47,079 nt of DNA. It comes from an uncultured Prevotellaceae bacterium. Lineage in GTDB: Bacteria; Bacteroidota; Bacteroidia; Bacteroidales; Bacteroidaceae. Made by a program: the position numbers and the translations under genes. Numbering within the stretch: the stretch's first letter is position 1; each line of letters begins with the position of its first letter. The stretch lies in assembly GCA_946534585.1 (NCBI GenBank), contig CAMNCV010000097.1:1-47079 (forward strand), written 5' to 3'. Below the pieces are notes generated by a model. The model made no database searches. It worked only from the letters and a program-made list of their open reading frames with translations, and was not told the origin of the DNA. This document shows, piece after piece, positions 27,716 through 35,697 of the stretch.

Positions 27716-27905
27716 GTGGGTTCTATTAATTACCACCGTAATATTAAACTTAAATTGAGGGTTGGCGTTTTGTCATCTTTTCACTTTCTTTCGGTGCATA
27801 CTATCAGCATCCTCGGTCACATAGCCCGCTATGCTCCCTCATCTGCTGACACTCTGCCCTCGATACAAACTCGAAAATCTGACAAAGCTAATTAATTGAA
27901 CCCAC
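27716..27905. mobile_element. MITE-like 190-bp element with 17-bp terminal inverted repeats
   Basis: Left end GTGGGTTCTATTAATTA (27716-27732) and right end TAATTAATTGAACCCAC (27889-27905) are inverted copies with one mismatch. The interior has no open frame of note. Related ends occur at 16121-16179 and 27380-27427, which makes a mobile or formerly mobile family likely. No clear target-site duplication is seen; the flanks are TTATA on the left and TTTAT on the right. Confidence 0.65.
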
Positions 27906-27974
27906 TTTATCAACTTTCATAAAGAAAGGTGTGTTAATTTATCTTAACTTCCCGTAATTTCCATATAAAAAGTG

Positions 27975-27982
27975 TAACTTTG
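27975..27982 (+). promoter_or_regulatory. -7 box of argS
   Basis: TAACTTTG matches TAnnTTTG, 23 bp before the ATG at 28006, giving a very short leader. A -33 TTTG at the usual distance is not evident. Confidence 0.55.
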
Positions 27983-28005
27983 CACATTAAAACGACAATC
28001 ATATA

Positions 28006-29787
28006 ATGGAAAAGACTATTCAATCATCAGTACTGAGTGCCGTCAAGGAACTGTACGGGCAGGAAGTGCCCGAGAAAATGGCACAGCTGCAGAAAACACG
28101 CAGCGAGTTTGAAGGCAATCTCACCCTCGTGGTGTTCCCCTTCGTCAAGATGGCAAAGAAGAAGCCAGAAGACGTGGCGCAGGAAATAGGCGAGTGGCTG
28201 AAAGAGAAATGCCCAATAATCAGCGATTTCAACGTAGTGAAGGGGTTCCTCAACCTCAGCATCGCACCAACAGCATGGACTGACCTGCTCTGCCGCATGG
28301 ATGCCGACGAACACTACGGCGAGAAGCAAGCCACTGACAATAGTCCGCTGGTGATGATTGAGTATTCTTCGCCTAACACCAACAAGCCACTGCATCTGGG
28401 TCACGTAAGAAACAATCTGCTGGGATGGTCACTGGCACAAATCATGCAGGCCAACGGCAACAAGGTGGTGAAGACCAACATAGTAAACGACCGCGGCATA
28501 CATATCTGCAAGTCGATGCTGGCATGGCTGAAATGGGGCAACGGTGAGACACCTGAGTCTTCTGGCAAGAAGGGAGACCACCTCATTGGCGATTACTACG
28601 TGGCTTTCGACAAGCATTACCGCGAGGAAGTGAAGCAGCTCGTGGCCGATGGAATGGAGGAAGAGAAGGCGAAGCAAGAGGCTCCACTGATAAAGGAAGC
28701 CCACGAGATGCTGGTGAAATGGGAGAATAATGACCCGGAGGTTCGCGCGCTTTGGAAAAAGATGAACGACTGGGTATATGCAGGTTTCGACGAGACGTAT
28801 AAGGCCTTGGGCGTAAGTTTCGACAAGATTTACTACGAAAGCGACACCTATCTTGAGGGTAAGGAGAAGGTAGAGGAAGGACTTGAGAAAGGGTTCTTCT
28901 ACCGCAGGGAGGACAATTCAGTATGGGCTGACCTCACCAAGGAGGGACTTGACGAGAAGTTGCTGCTGCGCTCTGACGGCACGTCGGTATATATGACGCA
29001 GGACATCGGCACAGCCAAACTCCGTTTCCAGGACTTCCCTATTGACCAGATGATTTACGTAGTGGGCAACGAGCAGGAGTATCACTTCCAGGTACTGTCG
29101 ATATTGCTTGACAAACTGGGCTTTAAATGGGGCAAGGACTTAGTCCATTTCTCCTACGGCATGGTGGAGTTACCTAACGGAAAGATGAAAAGCCGCGAAG
29201 GCACCGTGGTCGATGCCGACGATTTAATCGCCGCAATGATAGCAGATGCACGCAAGACGAGCGATGAATTGGGCAAAAACAACGACATGGACGAGAAGGA
29301 GAAGCAGGAGATAGCACGCATCGTAGGCATGGGCGCACTGAAATATTTCATACTGAAGGTTGATGCAAGAAAGAATATGTTGTTCAATCCTGAGGAATCT
29401 ATCGATTTCAACGGAAACACAGGTCCTTTCATTCAATATACCTACGCACGCATACGCTCTATCATGCGCAAGGCTGCATCCGAGGGCATCAACGCTGCTA
29501 TTGCCAGTGGGTTCGCTCCTGAGCAGAAGGAAATCGAACTGATACAGAAGATTAGCGAATACGGTGCTGCAGTGGCACAGGCCGGCAAAGACTATAGTCC
29601 GTCGGGCATTGCCAACTACTGTTACGAGCTCACGAAGGCCTTCAACCAGTTCTACCACGACTACTCAATCCTCAGCGCCGATACCATGGAGCAGAAGCAG
29701 TTCCGCTTGATGCTTGCCCGGAATGTTGCAAAGACCATAAAGAACGCTATGGCACTGCTCGGCATTGAAGTACCAGAGAGAATGTAA
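28006..29787 (+). CDS. argS: Arginyl-tRNA synthetase
   Basis: A 593-residue class I tRNA synthetase that charges tRNA-Arg with arginine in the cytoplasm. The N-terminal additional domain for the tRNA D-loop (residues about 1-110) precedes the Rossmann core. The HIGH motif is HLGH (130-133, in SPNTNKPLHLGHVRNN), and the KMSKS equivalent is KMKS (393-396, in NGKMKSREGTVVDADDL). The C-terminal helical anticodon-binding domain ends in MALLGIEVPERM, the usual ArgRS terminus. Length is normal. It shares a transcript with the RNase H-like gene, 4 bp downstream. It is a good core-genome anchor in an otherwise accessory-rich window. Confidence 0.97.
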   Translation: MEKTIQSSVLSAVKELYGQEVPEKMAQLQKTRSEFEGNLTLVVFPFVKMAKKKPEDVAQEIGEWLKEKCPIISDFNVVKGFLNLSIAPTAWTDLLCRMDADEHYGEKQATDNSPLVMIEYSSPNTNKPLHLGHVRNNLLGWSLAQIMQANGNKVVKTNIVNDRGIHICKSMLAWLKWGNGETPESSGKKGDHLIGDYYVAFDKHYREEVKQLVADGMEEEKAKQEAPLIKEAHEMLVKWENNDPEVRALWKKMNDWVYAGFDETYKALGVSFDKIYYESDTYLEGKEKVEEGLEKGFFYRREDNSVWADLTKEGLDEKLLLRSDGTSVYMTQDIGTAKLRFQDFPIDQMIYVVGNEQEYHFQVLSILLDKLGFKWGKDLVHFSYGMVELPNGKMKSREGTVVDADDLIAAMIADARKTSDELGKNNDMDEKEKQEIARIVGMGALKYFILKVDARKNMLFNPEESIDFNGNTGPFIQYTYARIRSIMRKAASEGINAAIASGFAPEQKEIELIQKISEYGAAVAQAGKDYSPSGIANYCYELTKAFNQFYHDYSILSADTMEQKQFRLMLARNVAKTIKNAMALLGIEVPERM

Positions 29788-29791
29788 GGCC

Positions 29792-30205
29792 ATGAATCCA
29801 GAACTGACTCACGCATGGGCGGTGGATGCTTCTTGTCTGGGTAACCCCGGACCGATGGAGTATCGCGGCGTTGACCTTGCCACTGGTCGCCAAATGTTTC
29901 ACTTCGGGCCAATCCAAGGCACTAACAATATTGGCGAGTTTCTCGCTATAGTCCACGCTCTGGCACTCATGGAGCAGTACGGCTTTACGGGTTATACCAT
30001 ATATAGCGACTCGATAAGCGCACAGTCCTGGGTAAGCAAGTGTACGTGCAAAACGAAGTTAACGAGAACACCCGAGACAGAGAAGGCTCTTGAGCTCGTA
30101 GGCAGAGCAGAGCAATGGCTACGCAAGCATGACTACCGCACACCTATCGTTAAGTGGAACACGAAAGAATGGGGCGAAATACCCGCTGACTTCGGAAGAA
30201 AATAA
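29792..30205 (+). CDS. RNase H-like protein (137 aa)
   Basis: A small RNase HI-fold nuclease, expected to cut the RNA strand of RNA/DNA hybrids. The acidic catalytic set is visible as D12 (AWAVDASCLGNPGP), E49 (TNNIGEF), D73 (IYSDSISAQSW) and D133 (EIPADFGRK). The first ATG of the open frame, 27 bp upstream at 29765, lies inside argS; the ATG at 29792, 4 bp after the argS stop, fits the fold start better. It lacks the N-terminal viroplasmin (RNA-binding) domain of many Bacteroidetes RNase H proteins. It ends before a strong convergent hairpin. Confidence 0.85.
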   Translation: MNPELTHAWAVDASCLGNPGPMEYRGVDLATGRQMFHFGPIQGTNNIGEFLAIVHALALMEQYGFTGYTIYSDSISAQSWVSKCTCKTKLTRTPETEKALELVGRAEQWLRKHDYRTPIVKWNTKEWGEIPADFGRK

Positions 30206-30264
30206 TCCTCCCGTGGGTGCAGTTTGAAAACAAACTGATACAAACGCAAAACTTAACAAGAAAC

Positions 30265-30324
30265 GAATTGCCACGAATTGTATCTTAATTTGCAGAAAAA
30301 TTAAAACACAATTCGTGGCAATTC
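30265..30324. terminator. Bidirectional terminator between RNase H and PAP2 genes
   Basis: A perfect 17-bp inverted repeat, GAATTGCCACGAATTGT (30265-30281) with ACAATTCGTGGCAATTC (30308-30324), around a 26-base loop. T-rich sequence follows on plus (TTTATTTC). The left arm itself contains a CGAATTG direct repeat; this CCACGAATT motif recurs in Bacteroidetes intergenic DNA as I recall. It lies between convergent genes. Confidence 0.8.
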
Positions 30325-30330
30325 TTTATT

Positions 30331-31278
30331 TCATTTCGCCGAGCTGGCAAGTTTCCCGCCGCCAAAGATATAGAAAAGTGCGATTCCAACGAAGAAACCT
30401 GCTATAGAATCCACGGCATAATGAGCATATATATATACGGTGGAGAAACACAGGAACACATAAGGCACTAAAAGAAACAGCGCCAATATCCTCAATCTCA
30501 TCTTTAGACAAATCATCATAACGAGTGTTGCAATGGCCACATGGCTCGACGGAAACGCAGCCGTAGGACGCTCACCTGCCTGGTGTGCCATCTGGCAAAA
30601 CTGATAAAACAGTCCGTCTTGCCATCCTGGAGACTTCAAGCACTCGGTGGAATGGGTGAAAAAGTGGTTTATATCAGGGAAGTTGCCTTGCATTATATTA
30701 TCCATACCAACCGCAAGGTAATAGTATTGCGGTCCTGTTACAGGTAACAAGTCATACACCACATAGCACAGGAAGAAGCCTCCGAATACAATCAGCATTA
30801 CGCGGTCTAACTGCTTATAATCCTTAAAAAACACCCATCCTATCGTCAATATGAAGAAAAGATAATAGGACACGTAGCCCATATACATCAATTCAGACAC
30901 AATGGGCGAAGAGAATGTCTGCGAAAACATAGCAGCAGGCTGAAAGCCAAAAAGCGTTTGATCTGCCGAAGCAAACAGATGGTCGTAGCTTCCAAACTGA
31001 TGATTTAATTCGTAAGTATCGGGATACCATACTCCAAGCAAGAAAAGCATGTAAGCCACCCTACAGAGCATCACTGCCTTGACCGGCCACAACTGATACA
31101 CAAGCCACAGGAGAAGCGTACCACCGAGAGCCATCGCCCTTGTCAGCAATAATGACGCTGCATCGCCTACGTTCGACCACGTAAACAATATCAAAAGAAC
31201 AGTGAACGCTGCATAGATGAACTGAGCCACTTCAGCAGCGGTAAATCCGTGGAGTATTATTTTTTTCTTATTACTCAT
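30331..31278 (-). CDS. PAP2-superfamily multi-spanning membrane phosphatase/transferase (Aur1-like)
   Basis: A 315-residue inner-membrane protein with several helices. The PAP2 catalytic segments are near the C-terminus: AAFPSSHVAIATLV (PSSH near residue 242) and STVYIYAHYAVDSIAGF (H and D of motif C3). The topology, with a lumenal PSSH and a following HxxxD, is that of lipid phosphatases and of Aur1/inositol-phosphotransferase-like enzymes, which move phospho-headgroups between lipids. The start is placed at ATG 31278, one base after the epimerase stop. A longer frame from 31368 would overlap the epimerase by about 90 bp and lacks support. It is the last gene of a three-gene operon with the epimerase and the fused sugar transferase, so a role in undecaprenyl-phosphate recycling or in glycolipid/sphingolipid headgroup transfer is plausible. 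Confidence 0.8.
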   Translation of the reverse strand: MSNKKKIILHGFTAAEVAQFIYAAFTVLLILFTWSNVGDAASLLLTRAMALGGTLLLWLVYQLWPVKAVMLCRVAYMLFLLGVWYPDTYELNHQFGSYDHLFASADQTLFGFQPAAMFSQTFSSPIVSELMYMGYVSYYLFFILTIGWVFFKDYKQLDRVMLIVFGGFFLCYVVYDLLPVTGPQYYYLAVGMDNIMQGNFPDINHFFTHSTECLKSPGWQDGLFYQFCQMAHQAGERPTAAFPSSHVAIATLVMMICLKMRLRILALFLLVPYVFLCFSTVYIYAHYAVDSIAGFFVGIALFYIFGGGKLASSAK

Positions 31279-31279
31279 A

Positions 31280-32263
31280 TCACCTTTCATACAACATAGA
31301 ATGTACGCCTTGCCGCAAAGACCACTGCGGAGAATAGCCAAAATCTCGTTGCGACGGCATGATGTCACACCGCCAGTTGCGTTGACTAAGCATATTATAA
31401 TGGTCGTTATTGAGCGTTGAGAGTTTGCCTGTCAAGTGCATCCAGCAATCACTCACTGCGCAAACGCATCGCAGTAGCCACAACGGCAGCGTAAGGCGCA
31501 AGACATACTTTTTCTCCAATTCATCGATAATCAAATCACTGAAATCGCGCGAACTATATACCTTGCCATCACTCAGGAAATATGACTTGCATATTGTTTT
31601 CTCCGATTTCATCGATTGCAACACGGCACGTACGAGGTCTTTAACAAATATGAATGTCAAGTCCTGACGTTTATATCCCACCGCAGTATCTATTCCCTTG
31701 CGTATCGTGTCTGCCATCAACATATAATCTTTCTCGCGCGGGCCATACACACCAGTAGGACGCAGTATGGTAAACGGCAGTTTACACTGTTCATGCAACC
31801 ATTCTTCCGCTGCGAGTTTGCTCCGTGCATAGTTGGTATTGGGCTGCGGCATATCGCTATCAAGTATATCCGTATGCGGTTCTGCCTCACGCACAGCTCC
31901 CATCACGCTAAGGCTACTTATAAAAACAAACCGTTTCATCGAATGTTGCGTCTGTTGCAGAGCCTCAACAATATTCCTCGTGCCTTTGGTGTTCACAGCA
32001 TAGAAATCCTCGCGGCGCAAGGCTTTTGTTGCTCCTGCAGCGTGTACTACATAATCAAACTGCACATCGCAGAGCATACGTACCATCTGCTCCTTATCAG
32101 CGAGATTAAGTTCCACCATGTTTATACGTTCATCCTGAAGATAGCGCAGACTACTGCCCTGCCTCACGGCCGCCCATACCTCCATACCTTTGCGCAGAGC
32201 CTCCTCCACGATGAATGAGCCTATAAATCCCGATGCACCGGTTATTAGTATCTTTTCCGCCAT
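31280..32263 (-). CDS. NAD-dependent epimerase/dehydratase (extended SDR)
   Basis: A 327-residue extended short-chain dehydrogenase, probably acting on a nucleotide sugar or lipid-linked sugar in the cytoplasm. The Rossmann motif GASGFIGSF is at 9-17, the active-site serines in FISSLSVMG (about 115-122) and the catalytic pair in NYARSK (Y145, K149). The substrate-binding half is divergent, so the reaction (epimerase, dehydratase or reductase) cannot be fixed. It lies 11 bp after the fused sugar transferase and 1 bp before the PAP2 gene, which points to sugar supply or modification in the same envelope pathway. Confidence 0.87.
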   Translation of the reverse strand: MAEKILITGASGFIGSFIVEEALRKGMEVWAAVRQGSSLRYLQDERINMVELNLADKEQMVRMLCDVQFDYVVHAAGATKALRREDFYAVNTKGTRNIVEALQQTQHSMKRFVFISSLSVMGAVREAEPHTDILDSDMPQPNTNYARSKLAAEEWLHEQCKLPFTILRPTGVYGPREKDYMLMADTIRKGIDTAVGYKRQDLTFIFVKDLVRAVLQSMKSEKTICKSYFLSDGKVYSSRDFSDLIIDELEKKYVLRLTLPLWLLRCVCAVSDCWMHLTGKLSTLNNDHYNMLSQRNWRCDIMPSQRDFGYSPQWSLRQGVHSMLYER

Positions 32264-32274
32264 AGCATTTGCCG

Positions 32275-34125
32275 TCAGAACTTCTTACCAAACACGATGC
32301 TGCCAAAGGTCAGTACCAGCACCTTTATATCAAACCAGAAAGAACGATGCCTCAGATAATAGAGGTCGAGTTCAAGCCGACGCAACATCTTCTCCATGGT
32401 ATCTGTGTAGCCATTGTAGAGTGTGGCATACGACGTAACACCCGGACGTATCTGATACAGGAAAGCATATCGAGGGTCGTGCTGCATTATTTGGTCAATG
32501 AAGAACTTACGCTCTGGCCTATAGCCCACAAATGCCATATCACCACACAGGACATTCCACAACTGTGGAAGTTCGTCAAGGTGATGCCTGCGCAGGAAAC
32601 GTCCTATCTTCGTCAGTCGCGGGTCATCATCGCCACCCTTATGGCTGAGCTGCGGTCCCATAGCCTCAGCATCAAGACGCATACTGCGGTACTTATATAT
32701 ACGGAAAGGACGACCAAATCTGCCTATTCGCTCCTGCGAATAGATGGCAGGGCCTCCGTCATCCATCTTTATCAGTATATAGCTGAGCAGGAAAAGCGGT
32801 GAGAACACGATGATACATAACGCTGAAATCAGCATATCCACACCACGTTTCAGTCCTCTTTCCAACGCTGTCATACCATCAGGAATAAAAGCCATAGCAT
32901 CCCTCTCCACCATATTAGAAGGCAGGCCCATAGTGCCGAAGGTGCGTATCTTCTTTTCCAGCACTTCACGCGGCACGGCTGCATTCCATGCTTCTTCACC
33001 ATACTCCTTGTTCCATGCAAGCCGATGACTGCTTGACTCATATGCGCGTATGCGCCAGTTGAGCACCCAGTGTATCACAAACCACAGCAATATATCAGCT
33101 ACGAATATCAGCGTAGGCGCAACACCGAGATTCACCAACGTATAAGTCATCAATGCGAATATCAGCGGAATGATGGCAAGCGACGCGGCTACGCCATAAC
33201 GTGTAATGCCCGTACGGTAGAGTTTGTTGTTGATTTGGTTGCGGTCTTGCGTAAAGACCTCACGTCCGTCACGCAATCGGCTACCAAGCACCCTGACTAT
33301 ATCGAGCACAGGGAACAAGAGCACCGACAATGCCACCATCATGGCTCCAGGCTTATATTCTCCACCTGAACCACGGCAGATAACAATGAATACATAAGCC
33401 ACGAAAAATCCAAGTATGTAACTGCCTGAGTTACCCATAGAGCAATGCTCCCAACGCTTCCAGAATGTCTTTATCACCCAATAAGGCGTAATCACTCCAA
33501 GCAACGCAGCCATGATAAGCATAGGGGTAATGCGGTTGGAACAAGTGACGATGGGGATGAACAGAAGCAGCGTGATAAGTCCCACTGCGCTGACAAGGCT
33601 GTCAAATCCATCAAGCAAACGAAACACGCCTATGATTACAAACGCCGTAAACACCGTAAGCGGTGCTGCCGCCCACATCGGTATCTCATACAGTCCGAAG
33701 AGTCCGTGAAGGTTTTTTATCGACATATCCGACACGGCAAAGACGCACGATGCAAGAAGAATAGCCGTCATGCGTATGCCCAAGGATGCACCGTGGATAT
33801 CGAATTTCAACCCCACAAGGTATAATATTAAAGCCCCTGTGATTAGAGAGAACACACGCGGCACCATTGAAATGCATGACTTTGCCGCCAACGGCCACGG
33901 CATCACCATTGGTATCAGTAATGACGCACACAACGCCAGCAGTACTATCGGCAATACCGACAATCCTGCTATCTGATATATGCGAACACCCTGCTTATCA
34001 AGTTCGTCGCCTTTACGATCCCATGTATTCTTCACGCTTACCACCATCATACGCGGCAATATATATATGCTCAGTACTAATGCTATGGCAAACGCCAGAG
34101 AGGGTATTATTAGTGTTTGTATCAT
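32275..34125 (-). CDS. Fusion of a degenerate WecA/MraY-like membrane domain and a bacterial sugar transferase (616 aa)
   Basis: The N-terminal 385 or so residues form about ten helices with the layout of WecA/MraY-type phospho-GlcNAc transferases. Recognisable landmarks are VGLKFDIHG (near 103, where the family has a DD pair), FRLLDGFDSL (near 168, NxxDGxDGL), SMGNSGSYILGF (near 228, GDxGS) and DRNQINNKLYRTGI (near 295, the H-rich loop). Key acidic and histidine residues are altered. From residue 417 a PglC/WcaJ-type phosphoglycosyl transferase follows: KRGVDMLISALCI re-entrant helix, DGGPAIYSQERIG, FRIYKYRSM, the catalytic pair in HHLDELPQLWNV, and DMAFVGYRPE. The C-terminal half looks active and should start glycan synthesis by moving a sugar-1-phosphate onto undecaprenyl phosphate. 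Start and operon order (first of three) agree with the promoter at 34148-34179. Confidence 0.88.
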   Translation of the reverse strand: MIQTLIIPSLAFAIALVLSIYILPRMMVVSVKNTWDRKGDELDKQGVRIYQIAGLSVLPIVLLALCASLLIPMVMPWPLAAKSCISMVPRVFSLITGALILYLVGLKFDIHGASLGIRMTAILLASCVFAVSDMSIKNLHGLFGLYEIPMWAAAPLTVFTAFVIIGVFRLLDGFDSLVSAVGLITLLLFIPIVTCSNRITPMLIMAALLGVITPYWVIKTFWKRWEHCSMGNSGSYILGFFVAYVFIVICRGSGGEYKPGAMMVALSVLLFPVLDIVRVLGSRLRDGREVFTQDRNQINNKLYRTGITRYGVAASLAIIPLIFALMTYTLVNLGVAPTLIFVADILLWFVIHWVLNWRIRAYESSSHRLAWNKEYGEEAWNAAVPREVLEKKIRTFGTMGLPSNMVERDAMAFIPDGMTALERGLKRGVDMLISALCIIVFSPLFLLSYILIKMDDGGPAIYSQERIGRFGRPFRIYKYRSMRLDAEAMGPQLSHKGGDDDPRLTKIGRFLRRHHLDELPQLWNVLCGDMAFVGYRPERKFFIDQIMQHDPRYAFLYQIRPGVTSYATLYNGYTDTMEKMLRRLELDLYYLRHRSFWFDIKVLVLTFGSIVFGKKF

Positions 34126-34147
34126 TTACGGTTATCGCATTTGACTG

Positions 34148-34179
34148 CAAAGTTACTAAACTTTTCCCATTCCGCCAAA
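34148..34179 (-). promoter_or_regulatory. Promoter of the fused sugar-transferase operon
   Basis: On minus, TTTG (34179-34176), then exactly 20 bp, then TAACTTTG (34155-34148), 22 bp before the ATG at 34125. This is a full match to the Bacteroidetes promoter. Confidence 0.75.
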
Positions 34180-34326
34180 TATCAAGAAAAGAAAAAGGAT
34201 TGGAAGTTGAGAATTTCTAATACTTAACAAACAGATATTCACCTTTTCTCTTTGCTGTATTGCGTTTTTCTCGTAATTTTGGCTTCACCGAACTTACTAT
34301 GCACTCGGGAACACAAAAGAAAAATG

Positions 34327-34770
34327 TCAATAGCAACCAGGCACTTCAACTTTCGATGATAGAAAAGCGTATGAATTGCGTAGCACTACATCTGGCTCCA
34401 TGTAGGTTGGAGTCACTTTCTCAAGAGTCTTCACTATCTCATCTTCGGGTTTTACAGCTATCAGAGAACGTTCATATGCCATCTCATCCTGTTTATCTCG
34501 TAACTGCCTGACACTCCAATGCTCAGCAATGCCCATCTATTGATAGAACAATCGCTTGTTATTATCTTCTATGGTAACGAGTTCCAAAAAATGACTCCAC
34601 GTTAATGTTTGCGACAGTGTCGCAAGAATTTTGCTGCCATAGGCAGAATACTGCTTGTAGCCCATATCCTCATTGATATAATGGCCTATATGCCAGAACA
34701 TCAAGTCAGAATGTTTGTTTACATATACGACAACCTCTTACCGTGCATTGTCAATAATGTCGGATACTCC
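34327..34770 (-). pseudogene. Broken DUF1016 (YhcG-type PDDEXK nuclease) gene
   Basis: One reading frame on minus carries successive blocks of the DUF1016 N-terminal domain: DIIDNAR, then KHSDLMFWHIGHYINEDM, then SAYGSKILATLSQTLTWSHF, then ELVTIEDNNKRLFYQ, then HWSVRQLRDKQDEMAYERSL. It is interrupted by TAA at 34740-34738 and TAG at 34539-34537, both in frame (67 codons apart). The C-terminal nuclease half is missing after residue block YAFLSSKVEVPGCY. DUF1016 genes often sit inside type I restriction loci. Here it lies just downstream of a restriction-like island. The family call is from motif memory. Confidence 0.72.
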
Positions 34771-34870
34771 CTTATACAATCAGCCAGGCGTAGCCAATCA
34801 TATAGAGGACGAAGAATAGAACAATGATAGTGATATCAGTCTTATATAACAAACGCGGTTGCTTCACTAC

Positions 34871-35125
34871 CTATATCTTGTGAATATAATCAGCAACTTC
34901 CTCATTCCATTGTATTTCCAATTGCCCGTTCTTTATAGAAGGATAGAAATAAATAGAGTCTTTATCTGGTGATAGATGTTTGGCTTCAATTTGATAACTT
35001 GAGGTCTCGCCATTATAGGTTATGTTTAATTGCAATATGTTGAATCTGATAGGCTTGCCGTATTTGCATCTACATTTCTCGCTTTTGGCGATGTTTCGAT
35101 TTACTGTTTTAATTTGAGATTCCAT
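34871..35125 (-). CDS. Hypothetical 84-aa protein
   Basis: I do not recognise a family. The start is taken at the ATG 35125 (MESQIKTVNR) rather than 35176, which lies inside the terminator of the gene upstream. The protein has a Cys pair in EKCRCKYGKP and an alternating hydrophobic pattern (FNILQLNITYNG, IYFYPSIKNGQLEIQW) suggesting a small beta-rich fold. It lies between the GIY-YIG gene and the broken DUF1016 gene and shares their AT-rich composition. Confidence 0.55.
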   Translation of the reverse strand: MESQIKTVNRNIAKSEKCRCKYGKPIRFNILQLNITYNGETSSYQIEAKHLSPDKDSIYFYPSIKNGQLEIQWNEEVADYIHKI

Positions 35126-35150
35126 ATTAATAAGTAATTTTGTTAGAATA

Positions 35151-35180
35151 GGGAATGGTAGCAATGATACTACCATTCCC
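35151..35180 (-). terminator. Hairpin after the GIY-YIG gene
   Basis: A perfect 11-bp stem, GGGAATGGTAG (35151-35161) with CTACCATTCCC (35170-35180), around an 8-base loop. It starts 8 bp past the GIY-YIG stop. The T tract that follows on minus is weak (TATTCTA), so termination may be partial, leaving some transcription of the 84-aa gene. Confidence 0.65.
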
Positions 35181-35187
35181 CTGAAAA

Positions 35188-35685
35188 TTAGTCCATCAAG
35201 TTTGCAAAAGGTCTTTTACCTGCATGAGCAGCTTTAAAATCCGTAATCATTTGGCGTTCCACCTCTCTTGGATCGTCATCTGTTAACGTTTTCCAGCATA
35301 CGACTAAATTTCTTGAGTCGGCCAACTGCCAAATGTAACGTCCTCCCCAATGGCCTACATTGGCTCCCTGCCCGAAACGTAAATATTGTCCTAAACGTTT
35401 ATTGAGCGTAGCGGTACTACCTGCTCCACCAGCCTTACCTATGTAAACAACAGGTGTACCTTCCACCCAATTATCTTTCAACTCTGACAAAGACACATTT
35501 GGATCTTGGCCTTTAAAGTGCCCTCCTGAACCCTCTGACAAGAACTGTGGCTCCGACTTGCTTTCCCGAAGCACAACATAAACGCCCATCTGTGCAGGGA
35601 TCCGTGCCCTTGCTCCATCCATCAACTCGCCCACAGTCTTGAATCCCTCGAAGCCTTGGGCCTGTAAAAATTCTCTGTTCGTCAT
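35188..35685 (-). CDS. GIY-YIG nuclease-domain protein (165 aa)
   Basis: A small single-domain protein of the GIY-YIG nuclease fold. The two family strands are GVYVVL (34-39) and VVYIGKA (79-85), with a conserved arginine helix KRLGQYLRFG (R97), the metal-binding glutamate in REVERQMI (E143) and a C-terminal asparagine in RPFANLMD (N162). These are the expected Y, Y, R, E and N positions, so it should be catalytically competent as a DNA endonuclease. The central GHWGGRYIWQL segment is seen in stand-alone bacterial members. It starts 12 bp after the HsdM/HsdS-like gene, making it the likely effector of this operon. Confidence 0.8.
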   Translation of the reverse strand: MTNREFLQAQGFEGFKTVGELMDGARARIPAQMGVYVVLRESKSEPQFLSEGSGGHFKGQDPNVSLSELKDNWVEGTPVVYIGKAGGAGSTATLNKRLGQYLRFGQGANVGHWGGRYIWQLADSRNLVVCWKTLTDDDPREVERQMITDFKAAHAGKRPFANLMD

Positions 35686-35697
35686 AATGCAAATATT

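Larger units (their letters stand above)
27328..28005. other. Divergent intergenic region between the giant gene and argS
   Basis: The 678 bp hold no gene. They contain the giant-gene promoter (27457-27490), a solo repeat end (27380-27427), palindrome array C (27530-27614), a full MITE-like element (27716-27905) and the argS -7 box (27975-27982). Confidence 0.75.

Noticed and set aside
31279..31368. Extended N-terminus for the PAP2 protein
   Set aside because: It would overlap the epimerase by about 90 bp and adds a non-conserved Cys-rich leader; the ATG at 31278 directly follows the epimerase stop.
31616..32218. 200-codon plus-strand frame opposite the epimerase
   Set aside because: The opposite strand has an intact SDR enzyme with Rossmann and YxxxK motifs.
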